Shown: positions 26,606-35,930, numbered from the stretch's first letter. The stretch: DNA of 64,000 nucleotides from Jeongeupia sp. HS-3 (GCF_015140455.1 NZ_AP024094.1:124001-188000); one strand, 5' to 3'. A program made the numbers and translations. The notes: generated by a model not told the origin, from the letters alone.

Positions 26606-27471
26606 GCGGCGACCTCTTTTTTCAGTGTGAAATCGGTGCTGTTCCTGCCGACCGGTACCGCATGCGGTTCGGGCTGGCTGTCGGGGCGGGCGACGCCAAG
26701 GCGCGCGGGTGCGTGTTGTTCGGCATAGAACTTCTGCCAGGTGATGATCTGCAGCTCGCCCGAGTGGGTTTCGACCAGCGCGGTCAGGCTTTCGACCCAG
26801 TCGCCGTCGTTACAGTAGAGAACGCCGTCGATCTCGCGCATTTCGGCCTTGTGGATATGGCCGCAGATCACCCCATCGACGCCGCGCGCCTTGGCTTCGG
26901 CGGCAACGGCTTCCTCGAACTTGCCGACGAAGTTCACCGCCGTTTTGACCTTGTGCTTGAGGTATTGCGACAGCGACCAGTAGCCAAGCCCCATGCGGGC
27001 GCGGGCGCGGTTGAACCAGGAGTTGAGCCGCAGCGTGATGCCGTAGGCGCGATCGCCGACGATGGCCAGCCACTTGGCGCACTGCACCACGCCGTCGAAA
27101 CGGTCGCCGTGCAGCACCAGAAAGGTTCGGCCGTCGGCGGTGGTGTGGATCACCTCGTCCTCGATGCGGATATCGCCGAACATCAGCCCGAGAAACTGCC
27201 TTGCGCCTTCGTCGTGGTTGCCGGGGATATAGGTCACTTGCGTGCCCTTGCGGGCCTTGCGCAGCACCTTCTGGATCACATCGTTGTGGCTCTGCTTCCA
27301 GAACCAGCTGCGCTTCAGTGCCCAGCCGTCGATGATGTCTCCGACCAGATAGAGGTGCTCGCACTCGGCGTGCCTGAGGAAATCGAGCAGGTAGTCGGCC
27401 TGGCAGCCGGCGGTGCCAAGGTGAACGTCGGAGATCCAGATACTGCGGAAGGCCAGCGGCGTGTCGCTCAT
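26602..27471 (-). CDS. plcP: Metallophosphoesterase, PlcP-type / LpxH-like
   Basis: 289-residue calcineurin-like phosphoesterase with all metal motifs: SDVHLG, GDIIDG, GNHDE, HGDRFD and GHIH. The block WISDVHLGTAGCQADYLLDFL and LKRSWFWKQSHNDVIQKVLRKARKG fit the PlcP branch, annotated by homology as UDP-2,3-diacylglucosamine pyrophosphatase but shown in other bacteria to be a phosphate-starvation phospholipase C. ATG 27471 (MSDTPLAFRS) is preferred over the long upstream extension. Operon with the Agt-like glycosyltransferase. A PhoB-box-like array lies 45 bp upstream. The LpxH function is the alternative. Confidence 0.8.
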   Translation of the reverse strand: MSDTPLAFRSIWISDVHLGTAGCQADYLLDFLRHAECEHLYLVGDIIDGWALKRSWFWKQSHNDVIQKVLRKARKGTQVTYIPGNHDEGARQFLGLMFGDIRIEDEVIHTTADGRTFLVLHGDRFDGVVQCAKWLAIVGDRAYGITLRLNSWFNRARARMGLGYWSLSQYLKHKVKTAVNFVGKFEEAVAAEAKARGVDGVICGHIHKAEMREIDGVLYCNDGDWVESLTALVETHSGELQIITWQKFYAEQHAPARLGVARPDSQPEPHAVPVGRNSTDFTLKKEVAA

Positions 27472-27516
27472 GTGCGGGCGTCTCAGCGGTTGCGATTGCG
27501 ACCCATCGTGAAAGGC

Positions 27517-27560
27517 AATTGTGACCATGCCGTGACGCGGTGAAGTCAAAGCAATGACAT
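27517..27560 (-). promoter_or_regulatory. Putative PhoB (Pho box) array ahead of plcP-agt
   Basis: Read toward plcP, four 11-bp units run ATGTCATTGCT, TTGACTTCACC, GCGTCACGGCA, TGGTCACAATT. The GTCA core recurs in units 1, 3 and 4 at identical phase (offsets 0, 22 and 33). PhoB binds 11-bp direct repeats of the type CTGTCATAAAT. The array ends 45 bp from the ATG, a normal position for PhoB activation. Unit 2 is degenerate. Confidence 0.5.
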
Positions 27561-27632
27561 ACGCTGAAAGGCAGTCTGCGGCAGCGCCGGCGAGGCTTGC
27601 GGCTTGTTGCAAACTCGCGTCAAATCGCGGCC

Positions 27633-27839
27633 ATGACACCGAAAGACCGCCCCGACACCCCCTGCATCGCCATCTGCTCGACCGGCCTTGGCGATGACGT
27701 CTGCCGCGGCTGCGGCCGCAGCTTTATCGAGGTCGCTAACTGGGTGTCGATGAGCGAAGCCGAAAAAGAGACCGTGTGGCAGCGGCTGGAAGCCCACTGG
27801 GCCGCGCAGGGCTTGCTGCCGCCGTGGTTGAAACGCTGA
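27633..27839 (+). CDS. DUF1289 small cysteine protein
   Basis: 68 residues. The DUF1289 pattern is visible: DTPCIAICSTGLGDDVCRGCGRSFIEVANW, with four cysteines likely to bind a metal or iron-sulfur cluster. ATG 27633 gives MTPKDRPDTPC; upstream in-frame residues look non-coding. Function unknown in the family. Divergent from plcP. Confidence 0.85.
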   Translation: MTPKDRPDTPCIAICSTGLGDDVCRGCGRSFIEVANWVSMSEAEKETVWQRLEAHWAAQGLLPPWLKR

Positions 27840-27951
27840 GGAGGCGACAGCGACCAAGTGTTCAGCATTGGTGTGTTCTTGGTCGCTAGAGGCGGTGGTT
27901 TACGCTGCAGACGGCTCGGAGCCGCTGTCGCAGCGGCATCCGCTGCCGGTG

Positions 27952-29463
27952 TTAAACCCGGAAACGCCCCACATTGCTGCGAACGCTGCCGGCGATGCCT
28001 TCGAGGTCGCTCGCCAGGGTGGCGGTTTCGGCGGTGATGCTGTCGCCCTGGTGGGCGGCCGTCACCAGCGATTGCAGCTCGGCTTCGATCCGGCCGCTTT
28101 CCCTGGCCTGTTGCTGCAGCTCGCGGCTCATTGCGGTGACGAGGCTGGCCGAATCGTGCACGGCAGTGTTGATTTCGCGGATGGCGCTGCCGGCCTGCTG
28201 CGCGAGGCTCTGGCCGTTCGCCACCCGTTTCAGCGCCGTTTGCATGTCTTCGAGTGCCGCGCTCTTGCTAGCCTGCATTTGCTCGATCATCACATTGATC
28301 TCACCGGTGGCCGAGGTGGTGCGCTCGGCCAGCTTGCGCACTTCGTCGGCCACCACGGCGAAACCGCGGCCCTGTTCGCCGGCGCGCGCGGCTTCGATCG
28401 CCGCGTTCAGCGCCAGCAGATTGGTCTGGTCGGCGATGTCCTTGATCACGCCGACGATGCCGCCGATCTGGCCGGTCTGCTCGACCAGGGTTTCGACCTG
28501 TCCGGCGGTGTGGTCGAGCTGGCTGGCGATGACCTGCATTTCGGCCACCGAATCGCCGATCACCCGGCCGCCTTCGCTGGCGAGCTCGCTGGAGCGGCCG
28601 GCGAGCACGGCGGAACGGTCGGCGTTTTCGGCCAGCGCCGCCGCCATCTGGCTCAAACGCTGCATATCGACCGCGAGCGCGCTGACCAGTCGCACCCGGC
28701 CGGCCGAGTTGGTGGCCGATTCGCCGGCCAGGCGCGATAGCGCGCCACAGTCCTGGTCGATGCGATGGCTGAGCACCACGACCTCGCGGATCAGCGCGGC
28801 GAGCTGGTCCTGCATATTGTGGACCGAGTGCGCGAGGTGGATGCCGCCGAGTCGTTCATCCATGCGCGAGACCAGATCGCCCTGACTGATCAATTCGGAG
28901 TGCGCGGCGACGGCGTAGCCGGCGCGTTGATCCAGCGCCATCCGCTGCGCCAGCAGGCACAGCACCGCGGTTTCGGCGACGACGAAGGCGGCGTGCACCA
29001 CCACCAGCCACAGCGAAAACTGGCCGGCCGGAAAGGCAAATACCGGCATCTGCGCCGCCTGCATAAAGCTGACCGCAACATGGTGAACGGCGATCAGCGC
29101 GGCGGCGAACACGATAGGGCGCCAGTCGCGGTAATACAGCAGGAACGCCAGCAGGCAAAAAATCGAAAAGTGGAACTCCAGCATGCCGCGGCTCTGATGA
29201 ATTTGCAGCGCGGCGAACGCCATCAGCGCCGCCGCGTTGGCCAGGCGCACCAGCAGCCCGCCGGGCTGGGCGCGGTAGAGCAGCCACGGCACCAGCAGCG
29301 CCGGAAGCCCGATCGCCAGCGCCGACGGCCAGCTGTCGTGCCACGAGGCGAGCCCGAGCGAAATGACGAACAGGCCGGCCAGTACGTAAAGCAGCATGCG
29401 GTCGGCTTGACGGGCGGCCTGCTGCAAGAGGCCGGAAATCGATGTGAGGGGTGCCGAGGGCAT
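27952..29463 (-). CDS. Methyl-accepting chemotaxis protein with multi-helix membrane sensor
   Basis: 503 residues. The N-terminal ~190 residues hold about six hydrophobic helices and no periplasmic ligand domain ([19 protein letters not shown] ... [20 protein letters not shown]), so sensing is probably within or near the membrane. A cytoplasmic signalling domain follows, with the hairpin tip [41 protein letters not shown] 29463 (MPSAPLTS) is preferred because GGAA lies upstream and it leaves a 28-bp gap to the 44-residue ORF; ATG 29523 would overlap that ORF. Confidence 0.88.
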   Translation of the reverse strand: MPSAPLTSISGLLQQAARQADRMLLYVLAGLFVISLGLASWHDSWPSALAIGLPALLVPWLLYRAQPGGLLVRLANAAALMAFAALQIHQSRGMLEFHFSIFCLLAFLLYYRDWRPIVFAAALIAVHHVAVSFMQAAQMPVFAFPAGQFSLWLVVVHAAFVVAETAVLCLLAQRMALDQRAGYAVAAHSELISQGDLVSRMDERLGGIHLAHSVHNMQDQLAALIREVVVLSHRIDQDCGALSRLAGESATNSAGRVRLVSALAVDMQRLSQMAAALAENADRSAVLAGRSSELASEGGRVIGDSVAEMQVIASQLDHTAGQVETLVEQTGQIGGIVGVIKDIADQTNLLALNAAIEAARAGEQGRGFAVVADEVRKLAERTTSATGEINVMIEQMQASKSAALEDMQTALKRVANGQSLAQQAGSAIREINTAVHDSASLVTAMSRELQQQARESGRIEAELQSLVTAAHQGDSITAETATLASDLEGIAGSVRSNVGRFRV

Positions 29464-29491
29464 CAGGTATTCCAGTAAACGGTAGAGAAAG

Positions 29492-29626
29492 TCAGCGGCA
29501 GAGGAAAGCGCGGACGGCGTCATCCCACGCCAGCCAGCCTAGTGCCAGCACGAGGTAGGTGAGCCAGCCGGCGAAAACGACAATGGGCCAGCGGGCTTGG
29601 CGGAGCGGCAGGTGAGGGATATTCAT
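29492..29626 (-). CDS. Small single-helix membrane peptide upstream of chemoreceptor
   Basis: 44 residues, [20 protein letters not shown] followed by [20 protein letters not shown]. One membrane helix is flanked by Arg on the N-terminal side and Asp/Arg on the C-terminal side. ATG 29626 has AGG about 9 nt upstream. It ends 28 bp before the chemoreceptor start and shares its strand, suggesting an operon. No family recognised. Codon use looks like a real gene (Trp/Leu/Val-rich helix, no rare runs), but the length makes this tentative. Confidence 0.5.
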   Translation of the reverse strand: MNIPHLPLRQARWPIVVFAGWLTYLVLALGWLAWDDAVRAFLCR

Positions 29627-29659
29627 ATTGCGTGCCTAGCGCGGTCACATTAGGTGTCG

Positions 29660-29665
29660 ATTATA
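29660..29665 (-). promoter_or_regulatory. Perfect -10 box TATAAT ahead of the membrane peptide/chemoreceptor
   Basis: TATAAT on the minus strand, preceded by GTCGG and 34 bp upstream of ATG 29626. The -35 region (GGTGAA at 17 nt) is weak, and no clear sigma-28 TAAA/GCCGATAA pair is present. Confidence 0.4.
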
Positions 29666-29827
29666 CCGACCGGCCTGTCGTTTCACCGAAGCCCATGCTG
29701 GGTGATCGGCGCATGGCCTGTGACCCATGGTTCAGCCGCTCTTTTTTGCCGCTACGGTGGGCCTAGCCAAGCCCGGATAGCCACGGTGAACTAAGCTTTA
29801 AGCCAAGTTGTCGGGAGCCTTGCCGTC

Positions 29828-32743
29828 ATGTCAAAAAACCACGCCGCACCGAAGCGGCGGCGCAGTTATCCGCTGCATCTGCACGTTGCCTATCTTTTTG
29901 TCGCGCTGATCACCTGCTACGCGCTGGTGAATACCTATTTTCAGTACCGCAGCACCCGGCAGATGCTGCTGGCGGCGACCGAGAGCCTGTTCAACCAGAT
30001 CGGCTCGCAAACGGTACGCACGGTCGAGGGTATTTACGCGCCGGCGCTGACGGTGGTCGACCTGCTGGCGCAGCAACATCTGATGTATGCCTTCGATCTG
30101 GACGAGCGCCTCGAAAGCCTCGCCTACCTGACCGAAGCGCTGCGGAGCCAGCCCAGCCTGTCGGCGATCTACATCGGCTACGAGAACGGTGACTTCTTCC
30201 TCGTTCGCAAGCTGACCGGTGCGCCGCTATTCGGCGCGGCGCAACCGCTGCCGCCGGGAACGGCCTTCCTGGTGCAGAGCCTTGTCGACGGCGACGGCGC
30301 TTTCCTCTACTACCGCAACGACCTGAGCCTGATCGAAAAACGCTTCGCGCCCGGCTACCGCTTCGATGCGCGCACCCGGCCGTGGTACATCGGCGCGATC
30401 GGCAAACCGGCACACCAGATCAGTGATCCCTATCTGTTTTTCACCACCCGCGAGATCGGCACGACCTTGTCGCGGCGTACCGCCAACGGGCGCAGCGTGG
30501 TCGGCGCCGACATCACGCTGGCGGCGCTTGATACGGTGCTCGTCAAGGAAAAGATGACGCCCAATGCCGCGCTGGGCATCGTCGATGGTGCGGGTAACGT
30601 GATTGCCGCCTCGGACGGCGCGACCTTGATGCGCGAGGCTGGCGACAGCAAGATCAGGCAGGCACGGATTGGCGAGCTGAAGCGGCCGGTGCTCGAGCGT
30701 CTGCTCGACCGCACTTTCGAGATGGGCAACGCCAAGACACTGAGCGTGGCGGGGCAGGACTGGTTGGGCTTTGCCGCGCCGATTCCGCTGCGCGGCGGCA
30801 GTGCGCTGTTCCTTGCCGTCGCGGCGCCGCAGGATGAGCTGCTGATCGAGGCGCAACGTCTGCGCATGCGTTCGCTGTTCCTCGCCGGCGCCATTTTGTT
30901 GGTCGCCGCACTGGCGGCCTATCTGATTTCCAGGCTGGCATCGCGGCCGCTGAAGGCGCTGACGGAAGAGGCGCAGCAGATCCGGGCGATGCGCTTCGGC
31001 AAGCCGGTGCAAATCAGCTCGTTCATCACAGAGATCGATGAGCTGGCCGAGGCGATGGCGCTGATGAAGTCGACCATCCGCAATTTCCTTGATATTGGCG
31101 AAGCAATGGCGGCCGAGCGCCGCTTCGAGCCCTTGCTGGCGCGCATCCTCGAGGAAACGACCCAGATCGCGCAGGCCAAGGGCGGGGTGATTTATCTCGC
31201 CGACGAGACGGGCGGGCTGGTGCCGGCGCAGGCGCGGCTGGACGACGTGGCGCTGGCCGATCCGCGCACGCTGCCCATCCTGAATTCGGAAGGTGACAAC
31301 GTCCATCCGGCGGTGATTGCGATGGCCGGAGCAACCACGCTTGAATCGCTGCTGGCACCGGCGCTGAACGACTGGTACGGCGCCTTCGGACATTTCGACA
31401 AACCGCTGACGACGATCTCGATTCCGCTGAAAAACCGTCAGGACGAACTCGTCGGCGTGGTCTTCCTGCTGCAGGACGAAAAAGTGCTGCGTTACGGCGT
31501 CGGCCAGGAGTTGATTACGCTGGTCGAGGCGCTGTCGGGCACGGCGGCGGTGACCATCGAAACGCAGCGGCTGATTCTGGAGCAGAAAAAGCTGCTGGAG
31601 TCGTTCATCCAGCTCGTCGCCGGCGCCATCGATGCCAAGAGCCCGTATACCGGTGGCCATTGCCAGCGCGTGCCCGAGCTGACCAAGATGTTGGCGCGCG
31701 CCGCCTGCAATGAGCAGAGCGGCCCGTTTGCCGATTTCGCCTTGTCCGAGGACGAATGGGAAGAACTGCATATCGCCGCGTGGCTGCACGACTGCGGCAA
31801 GGTCACCACGCCCGAGTACGTGGTCGACAAGGCGACCAAGCTGGAAACCATTTACGACCGTATCCACGAAATCCGCATGCGTTTCGAGGTGCTCAAGCGC
31901 GATGCCGAGATCGCCACGCTCAAGGCGATCGCCGCCGGTGGCGATGCGACGGTGCTCAACGACGAACTGCAGCGCCAGCTGGCCGAGCTCGACGATGATT
32001 TTGCCTTTGTCGCCTCATGTAATCAGGGCGGGGAGTTCATGGCGCCGGAGCGTATCGATCGCCTCAAAACCATCGCCACGCGCAACTGGCTGCGCACGCT
32101 GGACGACCGGCTCGGCATCTCGCATGACGAGCTGCTGCGCAAGGGCGATGTACCGGTCGCGCTGCCGGTGCGCGAACGACTGCTGGCCGACAAGTCCGAA
32201 CACCTCTTCCCGCGCAGTCCCCGCGATGCGCTGCCCGAAGGCTACGGCTTCAAGATGACCGTACCAGAGCTGCTGTACAACCGCGGCGAGCTGCACAATC
32301 TGGCGATCGGCCGAGGCACGCTCTCGGACGAAGACCGCTACAAGATCAACGAGCACATCGTCCAGACCATCGTGATGCTGGAAAAACTGCCGTTTCCACG
32401 CCACCTGAAACGCGTGCCCGAGATCGCCGGTGGTCATCACGAAAAAATGGACGGCAACGGTTATCCGAAACGACTGAAGCACGACGAGATGAGCGATACC
32501 GCGAGGATGATGGCGATCGCCGATATTTTCGAAGCGCTGACCGCGGTTGATCGGCCGTACAAGAAGGGCAAGACCTTGTCGCAGTCGATCGCGATCATGA
32601 GCAAGATGCGCGACGACGCGCACATCGACCCGGTGCTGTTCGCGTTGTTTCTCAGAAGCGGCGTCTACCTTGAATACGCGCGGCGCTACCTGCGGCCCGA
32701 GCAGATCGACGAGGTCGATATCGCCAGGGCGCTGGCGAATTAG
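29828..32743 (+). CDS. Membrane HD-GYP c-di-GMP phosphodiesterase (Cache-HAMP-GAF-HD-GYP)
   Basis: 971-residue receptor. N-terminal helix about 17-40, then a periplasmic dCache-like domain to about 355 (typical FDARTRPWYIGAIG), a second helix (LFLAGAILLVAALAAYLI), HAMP about 375-425, GAF about 435-585, and HD-GYP from about 595. Catalytic markers are HDCGK at 654 and HHEKMDGNGYP at 870. About 215 residues separate them, against roughly 65 in canonical HD-GYP proteins. The insert is largely helical and charged. Predicted to hydrolyse c-di-GMP in response to a periplasmic ligand. Monocistronic. Confidence 0.88.
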   Translation: MSKNHAAPKRRRSYPLHLHVAYLFVALITCYALVNTYFQYRSTRQMLLAATESLFNQIGSQTVRTVEGIYAPALTVVDLLAQQHLMYAFDLDERLESLAYLTEALRSQPSLSAIYIGYENGDFFLVRKLTGAPLFGAAQPLPPGTAFLVQSLVDGDGAFLYYRNDLSLIEKRFAPGYRFDARTRPWYIGAIGKPAHQISDPYLFFTTREIGTTLSRRTANGRSVVGADITLAALDTVLVKEKMTPNAALGIVDGAGNVIAASDGATLMREAGDSKIRQARIGELKRPVLERLLDRTFEMGNAKTLSVAGQDWLGFAAPIPLRGGSALFLAVAAPQDELLIEAQRLRMRSLFLAGAILLVAALAAYLISRLASRPLKALTEEAQQIRAMRFGKPVQISSFITEIDELAEAMALMKSTIRNFLDIGEAMAAERRFEPLLARILEETTQIAQAKGGVIYLADETGGLVPAQARLDDVALADPRTLPILNSEGDNVHPAVIAMAGATTLESLLAPALNDWYGAFGHFDKPLTTISIPLKNRQDELVGVVFLLQDEKVLRYGVGQELITLVEALSGTAAVTIETQRLILEQKKLLESFIQLVAGAIDAKSPYTGGHCQRVPELTKMLARAACNEQSGPFADFALSEDEWEELHIAAWLHDCGKVTTPEYVVDKATKLETIYDRIHEIRMRFEVLKRDAEIATLKAIAAGGDATVLNDELQRQLAELDDDFAFVASCNQGGEFMAPERIDRLKTIATRNWLRTLDDRLGISHDELLRKGDVPVALPVRERLLADKSEHLFPRSPRDALPEGYGFKMTVPELLYNRGELHNLAIGRGTLSDEDRYKINEHIVQTIVMLEKLPFPRHLKRVPEIAGGHHEKMDGNGYPKRLKHDEMSDTARMMAIADIFEALTAVDRPYKKGKTLSQSIAIMSKMRDDAHIDPVLFALFLRSGVYLEYARRYLRPEQIDEVDIARALAN

Positions 32744-33111
32744 GCGTTGTGCTGCACGTCGACGTGTATCGAGGCTGAGACCGTGCTTCGATCCGGTTTC
32801 CTTAATAAAAACAAACAGCTATCCAGACTCTTCAGCCCCGGGTAACAGGCTGGCGGCGATCGGCGGCGGCAAGGCTGAGACGGTTTCAATACCAGTACGG
32901 CCTTCCTAGCTGGCCTGAATCTGGTTTATTCCAACAAAAACAAACAGTTGTGCTTTGTGGAACATGCCTTGCTGGATCAGCAAAACAAGGTTGTTCGCCG
33001 AGCGCTTGTTTAGAGTGTTCAGGCAACACGTTCAGGATGGGCTGGGCCGGCGGGGCTGTTTCCTTGCAGGATTTCCTGGCGTCATCCGCTCCTTATCAAA
33101 GGATCGTGACC
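32744..33111. repeat. Intergenic region with a pair of ~30-bp direct repeats
   Basis: 32790-32818 (GATCCGGTTTCCTTAATAAAAACAAACAG, shown in part here) and 32917-32947 are about 80 percent alike and both end AAAAACAAACAG. Each is preceded, at 32773 and 32872, by GGCTGAGACSGT. Unit length is roughly 100-127 bp. The A-rich tails contrast with the GC-rich surroundings. No convincing gene; could be tandem regulatory or sRNA units. Confidence 0.45.
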
Positions 33112-33363
33112 ATGAACACACACTGGCTGTCTTTACCCGCCATCCCTGGTGCAAGCCGACCTGCACCGACGAGGTCGGCGCCAATGAGTAACGCCACTGT
33201 CATCGCTCTGATGGTTGGTGACGGACTTGCAGCCGCGCTACTTGATCCGCTCTTCGCCGCCGGCTACCGCATCAGCGGTAGCGCCGATCCCCGCTTTTAC
33301 ATACTCGACAACGCCGGCAGCCCGAACGGCGAAGGCCGGCCGGCAGGGCGGGCCGCCGCATGA
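33112..33363 (+). CDS. Hypothetical protein (doubtful)
   Basis: 83 codons from ATG 33112, which has AAAGGATCG upstream; an internal ATG at 33185 would give 59 residues. No domain is recognised. The middle part (VIALMVGDGLAAALLDPLFAAGYRI) is plausible protein and the end is Gly/Ala/Arg-rich. It follows the repeat region and is oriented with nadE. May be a real small protein or chance. Confidence 0.3.
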   Translation: MNTHWLSLPAIPGASRPAPTRSAPMSNATVIALMVGDGLAAALLDPLFAAGYRISGSADPRFYILDNAGSPNGEGRPAGRAAA

Positions 33364-33575
33364 GCGCCATCTAGCCGTTAGGCCGCTGCATCCCGGCATT
33401 CGCCCCGTGCACGTTCTGCCGCGATTTACCGCCTCCCGTTCGACTAGATCACCGCCGGCCTAGTGCTGTGCGCCGCTTTGGCCAATCCGCTGCCGGTCCG
33501 CTTGACGATCTTGGCAAGGCGCTCGGCGGCGCGGTGTCGTAAAATGCCGGCTTGTCCCATCGCGGCACCCGCCTA

Positions 33576-35201
33576 ATGAAAATCGCCCTTGCCCAGCTCA
33601 ATCCCAAGGTCGGCGATATCGCCGGCAACCTTGACCTGATCCTTGCCGCCGCGCGCGATGCGCGTGAGGCCGGCGCCGATGTGCTGGTGACGCCCGAACT
33701 GGCGCTGACCGGCTACCCGCCCGAAGACCTGCTGCTGCGGCCGAGCTTCCTCGCCGACTGCGCCAAGGCCATCGGCCGCTTGATCGACGAAGTCGACGGC
33801 ATCACCCTGGTCGTCGGCCACCCGCGCGCCTCGGGCGACGAACGCTACAACACCGCGACGGTGATCCGCGACGGCAATGTGCTCGGCCGCTACGAGAAGA
33901 TGCTGCTGCCGAATGACGAAGTCTTCGACGAAGTGCGCTACTTCACCCCGGGCGCGGTGCCGCTGGTGTTCGATCAACCCAACGCCGACGGCGACCATCG
34001 CATCGGCGTGGTGATCTGCGAAGACGTCTGGGATATCGAACCGGCCGCCGCCGCGCGCGACGAAGGCGCCGAGCTCTTGCTGGTGCTGAACGCCTCGCCC
34101 TATCACAAGGCCAAGCAGGACAAGCGCCACGAGGTGGTGCGCCAGCGGGTGGAGGAAAATGGCATCCCGGCGGTTTACGTCAATATGGTTGGTGGTCAGG
34201 ACGAGCTGGTATTTGATGGCCATTCGTTCGCGATGAACCGCGCCGGCGATGTCGTCGTCCAGGCCGCGCCGTTCGCCACTACGCTCGCCTATGCCGATTA
34301 CCTTGAGGGCGACCTGCAGCTCGGCGATGTCGAGCCCGAGTGCAGCGAGGAAGAAAGCGTCTACAAGGCGCTGGTCACCGGCGTGCGCGACTACATCGGC
34401 AAGAACGGTTTCCCCGGCGTGCTGCTCGGCCTGTCGGGCGGCATCGATTCGGCGCTGACCTTGGCGATCGCCGTCGATGCGCTCGGCGCCGACAAGGTGC
34501 ACGCGGTGATGATGCCGTCGCGCTATACCGCCGATATCTCGGTCGATGATTCGCGCGACATGATCAAGCGGCTCGGCTGCCAGTATTCGGAAATCGAAAT
34601 CTGGCCGGTGTACGAAGCCTTCATGGCCGGCTTGGCGGGCGAGTTCGCCGGCACCTCGGCCGATACCACCGAAGAGAATCTGCAGGCGCGCATCCGCGGT
34701 ACGCTGTTGATGGCGCTGTCGAACAAGGGCGGCAAGCTGGTGCTGACGACCGGCAACAAGAGCGAAATGACCACCGGCTACGCCACGCTGTACGGTGACA
34801 TGGCCGGCGGTTTCGCGGTGCTCAAGGATGTGGCCAAGACGCTGGTGTACCGGCTGTCGAGCTGGCGCAATTGCACCGACGTGTTCGCGCTGGCCGATGT
34901 GATCCCCGAGCGCATCATCACCCGGCCGCCGAGTGCCGAATTGCGCCCCGACCAGAAGGATCAGGATTCGCTGCCCGAATACGAAGTGCTCGACGCGATC
35001 CTCGAGGCCTATGTCGAGCGCAACCTCAGCCGCGCCGAAATCGTCGCGCAGGGTTTTGTCGAAGCCGACGTCGACCGCGTGGTGCGGCTGTTGCGGATCA
35101 ACGAATACAAGCGCCGCCAGGCGCCGGTCGGCCCGCGCATCACCCATCGCAGCTTCGGCAAGGACTGGCGCATGCCGATCACCAACGGTTACCGCGACTA
35201 A
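33576..35201 (+). CDS. nadE: Glutamine-dependent NAD+ synthetase
   Basis: 541-residue final enzyme of NAD synthesis: deamido-NAD + Gln + ATP to NAD. The N-terminal nitrilase-type glutaminase has its Glu-Lys-Cys triad in VTPELALTGYPPEDLL, RYEKMLLPN and VVICEDVWD. The C-terminal synthetase has the ATP loop GLSGGIDSALTLAIAVDALG, MPSRYTAD and TTGNKSEMTTGYATLYGD. ATG 33576 (MKIALAQLNPKVGD) is the natural start. Length matches the two-domain form. Confidence 0.97.
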   Translation: MKIALAQLNPKVGDIAGNLDLILAAARDAREAGADVLVTPELALTGYPPEDLLLRPSFLADCAKAIGRLIDEVDGITLVVGHPRASGDERYNTATVIRDGNVLGRYEKMLLPNDEVFDEVRYFTPGAVPLVFDQPNADGDHRIGVVICEDVWDIEPAAAARDEGAELLLVLNASPYHKAKQDKRHEVVRQRVEENGIPAVYVNMVGGQDELVFDGHSFAMNRAGDVVVQAAPFATTLAYADYLEGDLQLGDVEPECSEEESVYKALVTGVRDYIGKNGFPGVLLGLSGGIDSALTLAIAVDALGADKVHAVMMPSRYTADISVDDSRDMIKRLGCQYSEIEIWPVYEAFMAGLAGEFAGTSADTTEENLQARIRGTLLMALSNKGGKLVLTTGNKSEMTTGYATLYGDMAGGFAVLKDVAKTLVYRLSSWRNCTDVFALADVIPERIITRPPSAELRPDQKDQDSLPEYEVLDAILEAYVERNLSRAEIVAQGFVEADVDRVVRLLRINEYKRRQAPVGPRITHRSFGKDWRMPITNGYRD

Positions 35202-35212
35202 AGCGGCAAGCA

Positions 35213-35239
35213 AAAACGGCGCCATCGGCGCCGTTTTGC
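35213..35239. terminator. Bidirectional Rho-independent terminator
   Basis: AAAACGGCGCC (35214-35224), 3-nt loop, GGCGCCGTTTT (35228-35238). T-tracts on both strands. It lies between convergent nadE and the TetR gene. Confidence 0.85.
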
Positions 35240-35255
35240 ATTCAGTGTCGGGCTA

Positions 35256-35873
35256 TTACGCGGATTCGGTTTCCAGAACCGGCCGCGCCGCGAATGCGCC
35301 GAAGTGTTCGACGAAGCTGGTGGGTTGTTCAACCAGCGCCAGTATCCAGCGCAGTGCCGCACGCAGATTGTCGACGTCGAAGTCGGCGTTGAAGCGGTGC
35401 AGCGCTGCGCCATGAAGCAGAAAGCGCAATGCCAGCGTTTGCGGATCGCTCGGCATCTTGGCATCAAGGCCGAACAGCCGTGGTAGCACGCTATCGAAAA
35501 TCGGCCCGACGCCGTCATACAGTTTGGCGTCGCCGCGCGCGGCCATCCAGATTTGCAGTAGCGCGACGCTGGTGCTGTGTTCCGGGTAGGCCAGCGTGCT
35601 GTGCAGCATCAGGTGCACGCGCTCAAGCGGCGTTAGCGGCCCGAGCGCGATGAAGCGTGCTTCTTCGGCGGCGACCAGCCTTTCGACGACGACCGGCAAG
35701 AGGTCGTAGCGACCGCTCGGGAAATGGTGACGCAGCGCACCGCGGCTGACGCCGGCGCGCTCGCAAATGCGCGTTTCACTGAGTCGGGCATAACCTAATT
35801 CATCAAGCAGCGAGATGGTCGCGTCGATCAGCCGGGTTTGCGTTGCGCTGGAACGTTCGATTTGAGTAGCCAT
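35256..35873 (-). CDS. TetR-family transcriptional regulator
   Basis: 205-residue regulator. The N-terminal TetR helix-turn-helix spans about 12-58: LIDATISLLDELGYARLSETRICERAGVSRGALRHHFPSG. The C-terminal ligand domain is unassigned (TetR_C type with LMLHSTLAYPEHSTSVALLQIWMAARG). Divergent from the exported SurE gene with a 188-bp shared promoter, so it may control that gene and itself. Confidence 0.88.
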   Translation of the reverse strand: MATQIERSSATQTRLIDATISLLDELGYARLSETRICERAGVSRGALRHHFPSGRYDLLPVVVERLVAAEEARFIALGPLTPLERVHLMLHSTLAYPEHSTSVALLQIWMAARGDAKLYDGVGPIFDSVLPRLFGLDAKMPSDPQTLALRFLLHGAALHRFNADFDVDNLRAALRWILALVEQPTSFVEHFGAFAARPVLETESA

Positions 35874-35888
35874 AGGCGGCGATTTTAG

Positions 35889-35930
35889 CCGATTGGTCTC
35901 ATTGCTGACTTAGGGTTAGTACCAATATCG
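35889..35930. promoter_or_regulatory. Interrupted palindrome in TetR/SurE promoter
   Basis: CCGATTGGT (35889-35897) and ACCAATATCGG (35921-35931) are inverted and separated by 23 bp, lying 16 bp upstream of the TetR ATG. Candidate operator of the TetR protein; the wide spacing makes this uncertain. Confidence 0.3.

Noticed and set aside
32744-33111. CRISPR array
   Set aside because: Only two imperfect repeats 127 bp apart with unequal flanks; no array of regular spacers and no cas genes.
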